Source: Saonia flava (GTDB taxonomy: Bacteria > Bacteroidota > Bacteroidia > Flavobacteriales > Flavobacteriaceae). Taken from it: 64,000 nucleotides of DNA. Each line of letters begins with the position of its first letter. Positions within the stretch are counted from its first letter, which is position 1. The notes beneath the pieces are model-generated. The model did not search any database. It was not told the origin of the DNA and saw only the letters and a list, made by a program, of their open reading frames with translations. The position numbers were made by a program, and so were the translations under genes. The stretch covers positions 2,109,062 to 2,173,061 of the forward strand of contig NZ_JAATJJ010000001.1 in the NCBI RefSeq assembly GCF_011927795.1, written 5' to 3'. Positions 1-9,104 of the stretch are shown here, one piece after another.

Positions 1-635
1 TTTGGAGGGTTTTTGGTATAGTATTCCAAAACTTCAGCAGCAGTTCCGCGTACAGTTTCTTCATAAAGCTTGGTAAGTTCCCTAGATACTGAAACAGGCC
101 TGTCCTCCCCAAAATATTCCACAAATTGAGTCAAGGTTTTTAACAACTTGTGCGGAGATTCATAAATAATAATTGTTCTTGGCTCTTCTGCCAAGAACTT
201 CAACCGAGTTTGTCTTCCCTTCTTAACTGGTAAAAAACCCTCAAAGACAAATTTATCATTTGGGAGGCCACTATTCACCAAAGCAGGGACAAAGGCAGTT
301 GCTCCAGGCAAACACTCCACATCAATATTGTTTTCCAAACAAGCACGTGTCAATAAAAATCCAGGATCGGAGATCGCAGGTGTGCCTGCGTCGGAAATTA
401 AAGCAATTTGTTCTCCAGACAAAATTCTCTTTACAATGTTATCCACCGTTTTATGCTCATTATGCATATGATGGGAGTGCATATGTGTCTCTATGCCGTA
501 ATGCTGTAATAATTTTGCACTTGTTCTAGTGTCTTCAGCCAATATTAAATCCACTTCCTTTAAAACCCTTATGGCCCTAAAAGTAATGTCCTCTAAATTT
601 CCAATGGGTGTAGGCACCAAATATAATTTTCCCAT
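1..635 (-). CDS. rsmI: 16S rRNA (cytidine-1402 2'-O)-methyltransferase RsmI, C-terminus cut by window edge
   Basis: RsmI uses S-adenosylmethionine to 2'-O-methylate C1402 in the decoding centre of 16S rRNA. Reading leftward from the ATG at 635, the protein begins MGKLYLVPTPIGNLEDITFR and contains EDTRTS, ISDAGTPAISDPG and the PGATAFVPALVNSGLP and FEGFLP blocks typical of this tetrapyrrole-methylase-fold family. About 211 residues are visible; family members have roughly 220-235, so only a short C-terminal piece is missing beyond position 1. The upstream hypothetical gene is on the same strand, but a hairpin at 664-691 lies between them, so rsmI may be transcribed separately. Confidence 0.93.
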   Translation of the reverse strand, partial: MGKLYLVPTPIGNLEDITFRAIRVLKEVDLILAEDTRTSAKLLQHYGIETHMHSHHMHNEHKTVDNIVKRILSGEQIALISDAGTPAISDPGFLLTRACLENNIDVECLPGATAFVPALVNSGLPNDKFVFEGFLPVKKGRQTRLKFLAEEPRTIIIYESPHKLLKTLTQFVEYFGEDRPVSVSRELTKLYEETVRGTAAEVLEYYTKNPP

Positions 636-663
636 ACAACTAAGTAAATATTAAAAATAAGGA

Positions 664-691
664 ACCGAAAGCTGACACATCAACTTTCGGT
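664..691 (-). terminator. Hairpin terminator after the hypothetical gene
   Basis: Eight-base perfect arms (ACCGAAAG at 664-671, CTTTCGGT at 684-691) with a 12-base loop lie just past the stop of the 718-1404 gene. Read on the minus strand the stem is followed by TCCTTATTTTTAA, a T-rich tail. It probably ends that transcript before rsmI. Confidence 0.5.
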
Positions 692-717
692 CTATATTTT
701 CATGTCTTTTGAATATT

Positions 718-1404
718 TCAGCTAAACTTTCTTGTAATCAAGGCTATAAAGCGATCTTCTACTTCTTCCTTTCCAGCCCAATTATCATATTCTGGCTTTA
801 CTAGATTATTAATAAAAGAAATAGAACGTTCTTCGGTGTCAATTGTATTTAATTGGGACAGTACCCTGTTATAATCTTCTGTACTATCATTGAACAAATG
901 TTTAATGAATGCCAACTTATCATTTAATCCCACCTGCATATCTTTAATTAATCTATCGTTCAAAGATTTTGGTTTGGATACTACTTTTTGTTCTGTCTTG
1001 GCTTCTGGCATAAAAAGCTCCTTGTCATTTTTCATTAAATTGGGAGTCGCCAAAAAATCTGCAATAGCATCCTTGGATTCAGAATCATTGGGCATTTCTG
1101 ACACCATGTGCTTTATGGTATCCATCCCTGGGACCATTATATCCTCATCATGTGGATTGTTTTCCGGAACAGATGTGTTTTCGTTCATAACGGCATTTGC
1201 CATTTTCTCAAACTTACTGGCCACCACATTGTTGGATACATCAATTTCTATATCATTTAGTTTTTCATCTATAAACTTAAGCACAGCCAATTTCTCATAA
1301 AGACCCTTGGCAGCCTCATATAATTCTGGGATTTCCTTTAAGTTCCTTGAGGTGATAATATCGGTGGACATTTTCACCAATTCCTCTTTCAATTTTCTTT
1401 TCAT
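718..1404 (-). CDS. Conserved hypothetical protein, mostly helical, acidic
   Basis: A 228-residue soluble protein without signal peptide or membrane segment. The N-terminal ~75 residues are charged and helical (KLKEELVKMSTDIITSR), the middle (about 75-145) is low-complexity and acidic, and the C-terminal ~70 residues form a compact, conserved-looking block with DKLAFIKHLFN, RVLSQLNTID and a final EEVEDRFIALITRKF. I recognise this C-terminal style from unnamed Bacteroidetes proteins but know no function. It is divergent from tdk across a 106-base gap and its stop is followed by a hairpin. It could be a structural or adaptor protein; nothing in it suggests an enzyme. Confidence 0.75.
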   Translation of the reverse strand: MKRKLKEELVKMSTDIITSRNLKEIPELYEAAKGLYEKLAVLKFIDEKLNDIEIDVSNNVVASKFEKMANAVMNENTSVPENNPHDEDIMVPGMDTIKHMVSEMPNDSESKDAIADFLATPNLMKNDKELFMPEAKTEQKVVSKPKSLNDRLIKDMQVGLNDKLAFIKHLFNDSTEDYNRVLSQLNTIDTEERSISFINNLVKPEYDNWAGKEEVEDRFIALITRKFS

Positions 1405-1510
1405 TCTTTTTTATTTTCCCTTATTCTTTAAAGGTGCTTCTTTTTTAATAATTTTATAGCTTCTTATATAAAACGGAAATAGCAATGTTTTCGTCTACTA
1501 AAATTACAAA

Positions 1511-2155
1511 ATGTTTCTCGAAAATACTGTTAATCATAAAGAACAATTTGGCTGGATAGAAGTTATTTGTGGTTCCATGTTCTCTGGCAAGACCGAGGAA
1601 CTTATCCGTAGATTGAAACGTGCAAAGTTTGCCAAACAAAAAGTTGAGATATTTAAACCTATGGTAGACACTAGATACCATGAGGAAATGGTGGTCTCCC
1701 ACGATGACAATGAAATACGTTCCACACCCGTTCCCGCTGCAGCCAATATTAGGATTTTAGCAGATGGATGCGATGTGGTGGCTATTGACGAAGCACAATT
1801 TTTTGATGACGAGATTATCTCTGTCTGCAATGATTTGGCCAATAAAGGAGTCCGAGTAATCGTAGCGGGATTGGACATGGATTTTAAAGGCAATCCTTTT
1901 GGTCCCATGCCCGCATTAATGGCCACCGCCGAATATGTCACCAAAGTGCATGCTGTTTGTACAAGAACGGGCAACCTTGCCAATTATAGTTTTAGAAAAT
2001 CCAACAATGACAAGTTGGTAATGTTGGGAGAAACCGAAGAATATGAACCCCTTAGTCGGGCTGCTTTTTACAAGGCCATGTTGAAAGAAAAAATAAAGGA
2101 TATGGATGTAGATGTGGAAGAAATTTCTCAAAAGAAAAAAAACAGCAATGCCTAA
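1511..2155 (+). CDS. tdk: Thymidine kinase, type II (TK1-like)
   Basis: Phosphorylates thymidine to dTMP with ATP in the cytoplasmic salvage pathway. The 214-residue protein shows the P-loop GSMFSGKT at residues 21-28, the DTRY block, the IDEAQFFDD segment with catalytic Glu94, AGLDMDFKGNPFG, and the lasso region around residues 147-187. The zinc ribbon usual in this family is degraded: of the two Cys pairs only Cys150 remains (C-T-R-T, then L-S-R-A-A where CRxC is expected). Its last eight bases overlap the alr start, suggesting translational coupling. Family assignment is firm. Confidence 0.96.
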   Translation: MFLENTVNHKEQFGWIEVICGSMFSGKTEELIRRLKRAKFAKQKVEIFKPMVDTRYHEEMVVSHDDNEIRSTPVPAAANIRILADGCDVVAIDEAQFFDDEIISVCNDLANKGVRVIVAGLDMDFKGNPFGPMPALMATAEYVTKVHAVCTRTGNLANYSFRKSNNDKLVMLGETEEYEPLSRAAFYKAMLKEKIKDMDVDVEEISQKKKNSNA

Positions 2156-3245
2156 AGCTACGGAAACTGTTCTTGAAATCGACCTAAAAGCATTAGAACA
2201 CAATTATCGCTATTTAAAATCCAAACTAAACCCAAAAACCAAGTTTTTGGCAGTGGTAAAGGCTTTTGCCTATGGTAGTGATGCCGTGGAAATAGCAATA
2301 AAATTAGACACCTTAGGTGTAGATTACTTTGCCGTTGCCTATGTTAAGGAAGGTGTCGCATTAAGGGAAGTCGGAATTAAGACACCCATTTTGGTACTAC
2401 ATCCACAACCTGTGAACTTCAAAACCCTTATTGAATATAAACTGGAACCCAGCTTATATTCTCCAAAAATCTTAAAAAAGTTTTTAGGAATTGCAAAAGA
2501 ACAGAATCTAAAAGACTATCCTGTTCATATAAAATTTAATACCGGTCTAAATCGACTGGGTTTTTGGGAAAATGATATTGATTATATAGTTCAACACTTA
2601 AATAATAATGTAAAAATTGTGTCCATCTTTTCACATTTAGCAGCCTCTGAAGATGCCTATGAAAAAGAATTTACGCAAAAACAAATAGCCTCTTTTTGTA
2701 AAATTTCTAAAGAATTTGATGAAAAATTAGATGTTAAGCCTTTAAAACATATTTTGAATACCTCTGGAATCATTAATTATCCGGAAGCCCAATATGACAT
2801 GGTCCGTAGCGGCATAGGATTATATGGCTATGGCAACGATAGTGCTATTGACAAAGAATTGCAGCCCATTGCAACTTTAAAGACCATAATATCTCAACTA
2901 CATAAAATAGAGCCAAATGAAAAAGTGGGATACAATATGGCTTTTACCTCCGATTCTTATAGAGTCACTGCTACTCTGCCCATTGGGCATGCAGATGGCA
3001 TTAGAAGACAGTATGGGAACAATAATGTTTTTGTTCTAGTTCATGGTAAGAAAGCCCCCATAATTGGCAATGTGTGTATGGACATGATTATGGTAGATGT
3101 AACGGGTATAGAGTGTGCAGAAGGAGATGAAGTTATTGTATTTGGCAAAGAATCCTCTGCTGAAGCCTTTGCCCATGCCGGAAATACCATTTCTTATGAA
3201 TTACTTACAGGGATTTCCCAAAGGGTAAAACGAGTTTTTATATAA
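2148..3245 (+). CDS. alr: Alanine racemase
   Basis: PLP-dependent interconversion of L- and D-alanine, giving D-Ala for peptidoglycan. From ATG 2148 the protein has 365 residues: an N-terminal alanine-racemase barrel with the PLP-binding Lys38 in VVKAFAYGSDA (most families have KANAYGHG), and a C-terminal beta domain with the second catalytic Tyr in VGYNMAF, then GHADGIRR and GNVCMDMIMVDV. An in-frame ATG exists at 2112, but 2148 gives the normal N-terminus (MPKATETVLEIDLKALEHN) and overlaps tdk by eight bases. The gene is free-standing, not fused to murF as in some Bacteroidetes. Confidence 0.95.
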   Translation: MPKATETVLEIDLKALEHNYRYLKSKLNPKTKFLAVVKAFAYGSDAVEIAIKLDTLGVDYFAVAYVKEGVALREVGIKTPILVLHPQPVNFKTLIEYKLEPSLYSPKILKKFLGIAKEQNLKDYPVHIKFNTGLNRLGFWENDIDYIVQHLNNNVKIVSIFSHLAASEDAYEKEFTQKQIASFCKISKEFDEKLDVKPLKHILNTSGIINYPEAQYDMVRSGIGLYGYGNDSAIDKELQPIATLKTIISQLHKIEPNEKVGYNMAFTSDSYRVTATLPIGHADGIRRQYGNNNVFVLVHGKKAPIIGNVCMDMIMVDVTGIECAEGDEVIVFGKESSAEAFAHAGNTISYELLTGISQRVKRVFI

Positions 3246-3348
3246 TGTCGTTAAATTTTTGTAATTAACATTTTGTTAAGAGTTTATTTTTTGATTAAAT
3301 TGCGGAATTATTAACTATAACATTAATTAACTATTAAAAAAACACAAA

Positions 3349-3753
3349 ATGTTAAAAGAATTTAAGAATTTTATTATGACCGGCAATGTAATTGATTTTG
3401 CAGTTGCTGTAATTATGGCCACAGCACTTGGTGGTGTGATCAATGGCTTTGTTAATAACATTGCAATGCCATTTGTTGGATATTTCGCAGGGGGAATGAA
3501 CTTTGAAGATATGCACGTTGCAATGGATGGCAAGGAATATGCAACCCTAGCGGCAGCTAAGGAAGCAGGTGGGGCCGTTATTGCATATGGTGCTTGGATC
3601 AATACCATTATTAACTTATTAATAGTTGGTTTGGTAATGTTCCTTATAGTAAAAGCTTATAACAAAACTAAAGCGCCAGCTGAACCAGAAGCGCCAGCTG
3701 GACCAAGTCAAGAAGATCTTTTAGGAGAAATAAGAGATTTACTTAAAAAATAA
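3349..3753 (+). CDS. mscL: Large-conductance mechanosensitive channel MscL
   Basis: Pentameric inner-membrane channel that opens under membrane tension to release solutes during hypo-osmotic shock. The 134-residue protein has the N-terminal amphipathic helix MLKEFKNFIMTGNVIDFAVA, TM1 to about residue 45 with the glycine-rich pore-lining pattern, a periplasmic loop (about 46-80), TM2 about 80-104 (WINTIINLLIVGLVMFLIVKA) and a charged Pro/Ala-rich linker before a terminal amphipathic helix. Length matches the family. It stands alone, with a 103-base AT-rich leader and its own hairpin terminator. Confidence 0.96.
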   Translation: MLKEFKNFIMTGNVIDFAVAVIMATALGGVINGFVNNIAMPFVGYFAGGMNFEDMHVAMDGKEYATLAAAKEAGGAVIAYGAWINTIINLLIVGLVMFLIVKAYNKTKAPAEPEAPAGPSQEDLLGEIRDLLKK

Positions 3754-3812
3754 ATTTTAATTGTCCCAAAATTGGTTGGGATAAACCGCTACATTACTAG
3801 CAAACCAATAAA

Positions 3813-3855
3813 ACCGTCAACCATGTTTAATATACATAGTTGGCGGTTCTTCTTT
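3813..3855 (+). terminator. Hairpin terminator after mscL
   Basis: Arms at 3813-3825 (ACCGTCAACCATG) and 3835-3847 (CATAGTTGGCGGT) pair over 13 positions with one G-U and one mismatch, with a nine-base loop, and are followed by TCTTCTTT. It lies 60 bases past the mscL stop. Confidence 0.6.
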
Positions 3856-3913
3856 ATAAGGTTGTTTTATTTATAACTTTTTGTTATATTTTGATTATTT
3901 CTTGCCTCATTGC

Positions 3914-3943
3914 TTGTGAAACTCTGTATTAGTGGTACATTTG
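3914..3943 (+). promoter_or_regulatory. Bacteroidetes-type housekeeping promoter of asd
   Basis: TTG at 3914-3916, exactly 19 bases, then TACATTTG at 3936-3943: a full match to the known Bacteroidetes primary-sigma pattern (TTG near -33, TAnnTTTG near -7). Predicted start of transcription is near 3950, giving a leader of about 19 bases before the asd ATG. Confidence 0.8.
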
Positions 3944-3968
3944 CCGTCTAAATTTTAATTGCTATAAA

Positions 3969-4958
3969 ATGAAAGTTGCAGTTGTAGGAGCCACAGGTAT
4001 GGTTGGCGAAGTTATGTTAAAAGTATTGGCGGAGCGTAATTTTCCAATTACAGAGTTAGTATTGGTGGCCTCAGAGCGTTCAGTTGGCAAAAAATTATCC
4101 TATAAAGGAGAAGAGTATAGCGTAGTTGGCTTAGCGGATGCGGTTGCATCCAAACCAGATATTGCAATATTTTCTGCCGGGGGGGATACTTCTACAAAAT
4201 GGGCGCCAAAATTTGCTGAAGCAGGCACAACTGTTATAGATAATTCATCTGCATGGCGTATGGACCCTACCAAGAAATTAGTAGTTCCAGAAATTAATGC
4301 AAGTGAATTGACCAAAGAAGACAAAATAATTGCCAACCCCAACTGTTCTACAATTCAGTTAGTTATGGCATTGGCTCCATTGCACAATAAGTATAAAATG
4401 AAGCGAGTGGTTATTTCTACCTATCAATCTGTTTCAGGCACAGGTGTCAAAGCCGTACAGCAGTTAGAAAATGAAATTGCCGGCATTCAAGGAGAAATGG
4501 CATATCCCTATCCAATTGGCAGAAATGCCTTGCCGCATTGTGATGTGTTTCTGGAAAATGGATATACCAAAGAAGAAATGAAATTGGCGCGTGAGCCCCA
4601 AAAAATATTGGATGACAGAACCTTCTCTGTAACGGCTACAGCTGTCCGTATTCCAACGGCTGGTGGACATTCAGAGTCTGTAAATGTTGAGTTTTACAAT
4701 GATTTTGATTTAGCGGATGTTAGAAAGTTATTGAGCGAAACCCCTGGAATTGTGGTTCAGGATAATCCGGACACAAATACCTATCCAATGCCCATTTATG
4801 CTCATGACAAGGATGATGTTTTTGTAGGCCGCATCCGTAGGGATGAAACGCAGAGACATACCTTAAACATGTGGATAGTTTCAGATAATCTAAGAAAAGG
4901 AGCTGCCACCAACGCTGTACAAATTGCAGAATTTTTGGTGGAGAATGATTTGGTGTAA
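3969..4958 (+). CDS. asd: Aspartate-semialdehyde dehydrogenase
   Basis: NADPH-dependent reduction of aspartyl phosphate to aspartate semialdehyde, the branch point to lysine/diaminopimelate, threonine and methionine. The 329-residue protein opens with the Rossmann motif GATGMVGEVM, has the catalytic Cys126 in NPNCSTIQ, the YQSVSGTGVKAV block, and the substrate/catalytic segment around AGGHSESVNVEF. Length and motifs are standard. It is a single-gene unit, with a clear promoter at 3914-3943 and a strong hairpin at 4985-5029. Confidence 0.97.
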   Translation: MKVAVVGATGMVGEVMLKVLAERNFPITELVLVASERSVGKKLSYKGEEYSVVGLADAVASKPDIAIFSAGGDTSTKWAPKFAEAGTTVIDNSSAWRMDPTKKLVVPEINASELTKEDKIIANPNCSTIQLVMALAPLHNKYKMKRVVISTYQSVSGTGVKAVQQLENEIAGIQGEMAYPYPIGRNALPHCDVFLENGYTKEEMKLAREPQKILDDRTFSVTATAVRIPTAGGHSESVNVEFYNDFDLADVRKLLSETPGIVVQDNPDTNTYPMPIYAHDKDDVFVGRIRRDETQRHTLNMWIVSDNLRKGAATNAVQIAEFLVENDLV

Positions 4959-4984
4959 TAAACAGCCCTAAAACCTTTTTAATA

Positions 4985-5034
4985 AACAATTGAGAGCCTT
5001 TGTGTTTGTCACAAAGGTTCTTAATTGTTTTCTT
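4985..5034 (+). terminator. Strong hairpin terminator after asd
   Basis: Twenty-base arms at 4985-5004 and 5010-5029 pair completely if two G-U wobbles are allowed, with a five-base loop (TTTGT) and a following T-rich stretch. It begins 27 bases after the asd stop. Confidence 0.8.
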
Positions 5035-5171
5035 ATTATTCTAATAATTACCTACATTTACCGTATTAGAATCTCTCTTTAAATATTTAAATCTTATTTC
5101 ACCAACGTGAAAACAGCAGGTTAAAACTTAACCAGCTAAGTAGTCTATTTTTAATATTTAAAGAAATTTTA

Positions 5172-5810
5172 ATGAAAACAATACATAAAATTGCCGTTTT
5201 AGGTGGCGCAGGAAAATCTGGGCAATACCTAGTAAAAATGCTCATTAAAAAGGGCATCTCTATTAAATTGCTTCTACGGAGTCCTGAAAAACTTCAAATA
5301 CAAAATCCTTTAATTGAAATCATAAAAGGGAATGCTCGTGATTTTGATTCCATTCACACTTTATTAGATGGATGCGATGCTCTAATAAGCACATTGGGGC
5401 AATCAAAAGACGAGGTTGGCACATATAGAGATGTCTCAGAAAACATCATTAAAGCAATGCATCAGCTTAACCTAAACCGCTATATAATGGTTACAGGGCT
5501 TAACGTTGACACGCCTTTTGATGCTAAGGGTCCACAAACATTAGCTGCAACCAATTGGATGAAGGCTAATTTTAGAGAAGCAGTTTTACAAAGACAGGAA
5601 GAGTATGAAATTCTTTCTAAATGTAATCTTAATTGGACCGTTGTTAGGGTTCCCATGATTATACAAACCGATGAAACTGGAGCTATAGAATCCAATCTTG
5701 TAGACTGTTCTAGTGATACAATAAATGCATATGACTTAGCATCTTTTCTAATTGCTCAAGTGTATAGTCCTGTTTATGTTAAAAAAGCTCCTTTTGTTGC
5801 TACTCTTTAA
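5172..5810 (+). CDS. NAD(P)-binding NmrA/SDR-like protein
   Basis: A 212-residue atypical short-chain dehydrogenase of the NAD(P)H-binding (NmrA-like) type. The N-terminus IAVLGGAGKSGQYLVKML carries the glycine-rich nucleotide-binding motif, followed by LLLRSP (dinucleotide specificity position), a LDGCDALISTLG segment and the MVTGLNV strand. The YxxxK catalytic pair of classical SDRs is not evident, so it may act as an NAD(P)H sensor or a reductase of unknown substrate. It is a monocistronic unit between two hairpins, and is flanked by a 13-base direct repeat (5110-5122 and 5816-5828). Confidence 0.8.
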   Translation: MKTIHKIAVLGGAGKSGQYLVKMLIKKGISIKLLLRSPEKLQIQNPLIEIIKGNARDFDSIHTLLDGCDALISTLGQSKDEVGTYRDVSENIIKAMHQLNLNRYIMVTGLNVDTPFDAKGPQTLAATNWMKANFREAVLQRQEEYEILSKCNLNWTVVRVPMIIQTDETGAIESNLVDCSSDTINAYDLASFLIAQVYSPVYVKKAPFVATL

Positions 5811-5816
5811 CCATCA

Positions 5817-5852
5817 AAACAGCAGGTTTAGTAATAGCCTGCTGTTTCTCTT
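5817..5852 (+). terminator. Hairpin terminator after the NmrA-like gene
   Basis: Perfect ten-base arms AAACAGCAGG (5817-5826) and CCTGCTGTTT (5838-5847), an 11-base loop, followed by CTCTTT. It starts seven bases past the stop codon. Confidence 0.7.
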
Positions 5853-5901
5853 TGTTGTCATATAATTATATTATTTTAGACCCAGATCAAATCATGTGAA
5901 A

Positions 5902-8058
5902 ATGAAGAAGCTCCTCCTTGTTCCTATAATGGCAATTATTCTTGTTGCATGCCAAACTAAAACAAAAAAAGAACCTATTCTTGTGACATACCCTACTACT
6001 AAAAAAGCAGATACAGCAACCAACTATTTTGGAACCGAAATAAAAGACCCATACCGTTGGTTGGAAGATGATAGAAGTGCCGAAACGGAGGCTTGGGTAA
6101 AAGAACAAAACCAAGTGACATTTGGATATTTAGACAAAATTCCCTTTCGCAATGACTTGAAAAATCGACTTGAAAAATTGTGGAACTATGAAAAGTTGGG
6201 CTCTCCTTTCAAAGAAGGCAGTTATACTTATTTCTACAAAAATGATGGGCTGCAAAACCAGTATGTTGTATATAGAAAAAAAGAGGGGTCGGAAGAAGAG
6301 GTTTTCCTAGACCCGAACACATTTTCAGAAGACGGCACCACATCCTTAATGGGGCTGCGATTTACTAAAGATGGTTCCCTGGCCGCTTACTTGATCTCAG
6401 AAGGTGGGAGTGATTGGAGAAAGGCCATTGTTTTAAATGCAGAAACCAGGGAAGTAGTAGAAGACACTCTTGTAGATATTAAATTTAGTGGTCTTTCATG
6501 GAAAGGAAACGAGGGTTTTTATTATTCCAGCTATGACAAGCCAAAAGGAAGTGAGCTCTCGGCAAAAACAGACCAGCATAAACTTTACTACCACAAATTG
6601 GGCACTCCCCAAAAGGATGATATACTTGTTTATGGTGGAGTGTTATCAGAAAAGCATAGGTACGTAGGTGCCTCTGTAACAGAAGATGAAAATTATTTAA
6701 TGATAACCGCCTCAAATTCAACCTCTGGCAACAAGCTTTTCATTAAAGATTTGTCAAACCCCAACAGCAAGTTGATTACTATTTTGGACCATACTGAAAC
6801 TGATAGTTACATCATAGAAAATGTTGGCTCCAAACTATATATAGTAACCAATATGGATGCTCCCAACCAAAAAATTGTCACCGTGGATGCATCAAATCCC
6901 ACACCTGACAATTGGGTGGATTTTATTCCTGAAACCGAAAATGTACTTTCTCCAAATACAGGGGGTGGTTATTTCTTTGCAGAATATATGGTAGATGCCA
7001 TTTCCAAAGTTTATCAATACGATTATGACGGAAAATTGATTAGAGAAGTGAAATTGCCCGGAGTGGGCAGTGCCAGTGGTTTTGGAGGTAAAAAAGAAAA
7101 TGATGAATTCTATTTCTCCTTCACTAATTACAACACGCCCGGTTCTTCTTTTAAATACAATGTAAAAACTGGAGAATATAGTCAGTACTGGAAACCAGAA
7201 ATTGATTTTAACCCAGAAGAATATGTGTCTACCCAAGTATTCTACAATTCTAAAGATGGCACAAAAATTCCCATGATTATTACCCACAAAAAAGGATTGG
7301 AACTCAATGGTAAAAATCCAACCATACTATATGGTTATGGTGGATTCAATGTAAGTTTGACCCCGTCCTTTAGTATTGTAAATGCTGTTTGGATGGAACA
7401 AGGTGGGGTTTACGCGGTGCCCAATTTACGAGGGGGTGGCGAATACGGTAAGAAATGGCATGATGCAGGAACAAAAACAAAAAAGCAAAATGTTTTTGAT
7501 GACTTTATAGCCGCAGCAGAGTATCTTATTGAAAACAACTATACCTCATCCGATTATTTGGCCATAAGAGGTGGCAGTAATGGTGGTTTGTTGGTAGGTG
7601 CCACCATGACCCAAAGACCCGATTTAATGAAAGTTGCCCTACCCGCAGTAGGAGTTTTGGATATGCTTCGTTATCACACCTTTACTGCAGGAGCGGGTTG
7701 GGCCTATGATTATGGGACCTCTGAAGAAAGTAAAGAAATGTTTGAGTATTTAAAGGGCTATTCCCCTGTACATAATGTAAAAGAAGGGGTTTCTTATCCA
7801 GCCACTCTGGTTACTACTGGTGACCATGATGACAGAGTGGTTCCCGCACATAGTTTTAAATTTGCAGCTGAGCTTCAAGAAAAACAACATGGGACAAACC
7901 CTACGCTTATTAGAATAGAGACCAATGCGGGTCACGGAGCTGGTACACCTGTAAGCAAGACCATAGAACAATACGCGGATATTTTTGGTTTTACACTTTA
8001 TAATATGGGTTATGAGGCTTTGCCCAACAAAGCTGTTTTGAAAGAATTTAAAGATTAA
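5902..8058 (+). CDS. Prolyl oligopeptidase family (S9A) serine peptidase, lipoprotein
   Basis: Cleaves short peptides after proline; here probably periplasmic or outer-membrane anchored. The protein (718 residues from ATG 5902; a GTG at 5896 adds two) starts with a lipoprotein signal ending LVAC. Residues about 30-420 form the N-terminal beta-propeller (opening DPYRWLEDD), and the C-terminal alpha/beta hydrolase domain carries the nucleophile Ser in [12 protein letters not shown], Asp in [12 protein letters not shown] and His in TNAGHGAG. All three catalytic residues are present and the length is normal. The nearest downstream gene (ABC ATPase) is 56 bases away and functionally unrelated. Confidence 0.93.
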   Translation: MKKLLLVPIMAIILVACQTKTKKEPILVTYPTTKKADTATNYFGTEIKDPYRWLEDDRSAETEAWVKEQNQVTFGYLDKIPFRNDLKNRLEKLWNYEKLGSPFKEGSYTYFYKNDGLQNQYVVYRKKEGSEEEVFLDPNTFSEDGTTSLMGLRFTKDGSLAAYLISEGGSDWRKAIVLNAETREVVEDTLVDIKFSGLSWKGNEGFYYSSYDKPKGSELSAKTDQHKLYYHKLGTPQKDDILVYGGVLSEKHRYVGASVTEDENYLMITASNSTSGNKLFIKDLSNPNSKLITILDHTETDSYIIENVGSKLYIVTNMDAPNQKIVTVDASNPTPDNWVDFIPETENVLSPNTGGGYFFAEYMVDAISKVYQYDYDGKLIREVKLPGVGSASGFGGKKENDEFYFSFTNYNTPGSSFKYNVKTGEYSQYWKPEIDFNPEEYVSTQVFYNSKDGTKIPMIITHKKGLELNGKNPTILYGYGGFNVSLTPSFSIVNAVWMEQGGVYAVPNLRGGGEYGKKWHDAGTKTKKQNVFDDFIAAAEYLIENNYTSSDYLAIRGGSNGGLLVGATMTQRPDLMKVALPAVGVLDMLRYHTFTAGAGWAYDYGTSEESKEMFEYLKGYSPVHNVKEGVSYPATLVTTGDHDDRVVPAHSFKFAAELQEKQHGTNPTLIRIETNAGHGAGTPVSKTIEQYADIFGFTLYNMGYEALPNKAVLKEFKD

Positions 8059-8114
8059 ACATACAATACTATGAAGTCCGGTTCCTTAGAGGCAGACTTT
8101 ATTTATCCAAACCC

Positions 8115-9098
8115 ATGCTAAAAGTAGACATCACATCTTTCTCTTATGACGATTTTCCTGTCCTAAAAGATGTTATTTTCAAGATAAAAAGAGGTGAGCA
8201 TGTTTCCATTATTGGGGAAAGCGGTTGTGGAAAAAGTACCTTGTTAAAAATAATTTACGGCCTCTTACATGTTGAAAAGGGTGAGGTTTTTTGGGAGGAC
8301 ACACAAGTCATGGGCCCTAATTACAATCTGGTTCCTGGAGAGCCCTATATGAAATATCTTTCCCAAGATTTTGATTTGATGCCCTTCATTACGGTTTCTG
8401 AAAATGTGAGCCAATTTTTGTCTGTTTTTGAACCGGAGGAACTTAAAAAAAGAACGGCCGAGTTATTGGAGATGATTGAAATGACTCCTTTCGCCAATAC
8501 CAAAGTAAAAAATCTGAGTGGAGGACAGCAACAACGTGTTGCGCTAGCAAGGGTATTGGCACAAGAGCCTAAGGTTTTATTATTGGATGAGCCCTTTGGC
8601 CATATTGATAATTTTAGAAAAAACAGTTTGCGCAGAAATCTTTTTGCATATTTAAAAAAGCAGGGGATTACCGTCCTAACTGCCACACATGACCACAATG
8701 ATATTCTACCCTACGCAGACAGAATCATTGTTTTAAAAGATAATAGTATCATAGCTGATGGCACTCCTGAAAATGTATATCAAAATCCCAAGGAAATCTA
8801 TGTAGCCTCCCTTTTTGGTGAAGCCAGTCTTATCCCAATCCAACTAATTAAACCCTATGCGGAGTTAAGTAAGTCCATTCTGGTATATCCCCAAGAGTTT
8901 AAAGTTTCTGATAGTTCTGGATTGAAAGTTTGGGTAAAACATTCTTATTTTAAGGGTAGTCATTATATGGTTGAGGGAAAAATGAATGAAAATGATGTTG
9001 TTTACTTTAACTCCAATAAAGTCTTGAAGCCAGAGACAGAGGTGTTTTTAAACGTTTCCATTGAAACCATTAACTTGCGGCTGAAAGATAACAACTAG
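8115..9098 (+). CDS. ABC transporter ATP-binding protein, orphan
   Basis: A 327-residue ATPase with Walker A GESGCGKST near residue 37, Q-loop, signature LSGGQQQRVALARVL, Walker B VLLLDEPFGHID and the switch His in TATHDHND. Beyond about residue 235 a C-terminal extension resembles the regulatory beta-barrel (TOBE-like) region of PotA/FbpC-type ATPases. No permease or binding protein lies nearby, so its substrate cannot be inferred. It runs directly into arfB with six bases between stop and start, which implies cotranscription. Confidence 0.88.
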   Translation: MLKVDITSFSYDDFPVLKDVIFKIKRGEHVSIIGESGCGKSTLLKIIYGLLHVEKGEVFWEDTQVMGPNYNLVPGEPYMKYLSQDFDLMPFITVSENVSQFLSVFEPEELKKRTAELLEMIEMTPFANTKVKNLSGGQQQRVALARVLAQEPKVLLLDEPFGHIDNFRKNSLRRNLFAYLKKQGITVLTATHDHNDILPYADRIIVLKDNSIIADGTPENVYQNPKEIYVASLFGEASLIPIQLIKPYAELSKSILVYPQEFKVSDSSGLKVWVKHSYFKGSHYMVEGKMNENDVVYFNSNKVLKPETEVFLNVSIETINLRLKDNN

Positions 9099-9104
9099 CT
9101 ATTT

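Noticed and set aside
890-1534. Plus- and minus-strand ORFs overlapping the hypothetical gene and tdk
   Set aside because: Shadow frames with low-complexity composition; the minus and plus genes there are supported by motifs or conserved style.
3246-3348. Promoter of mscL (TTTTG at 3271-3275, TAAATTGC at 3296-3303)
   Set aside because: The spacing is right but the -7 element matches only four of six defined positions, so not reported as a feature.
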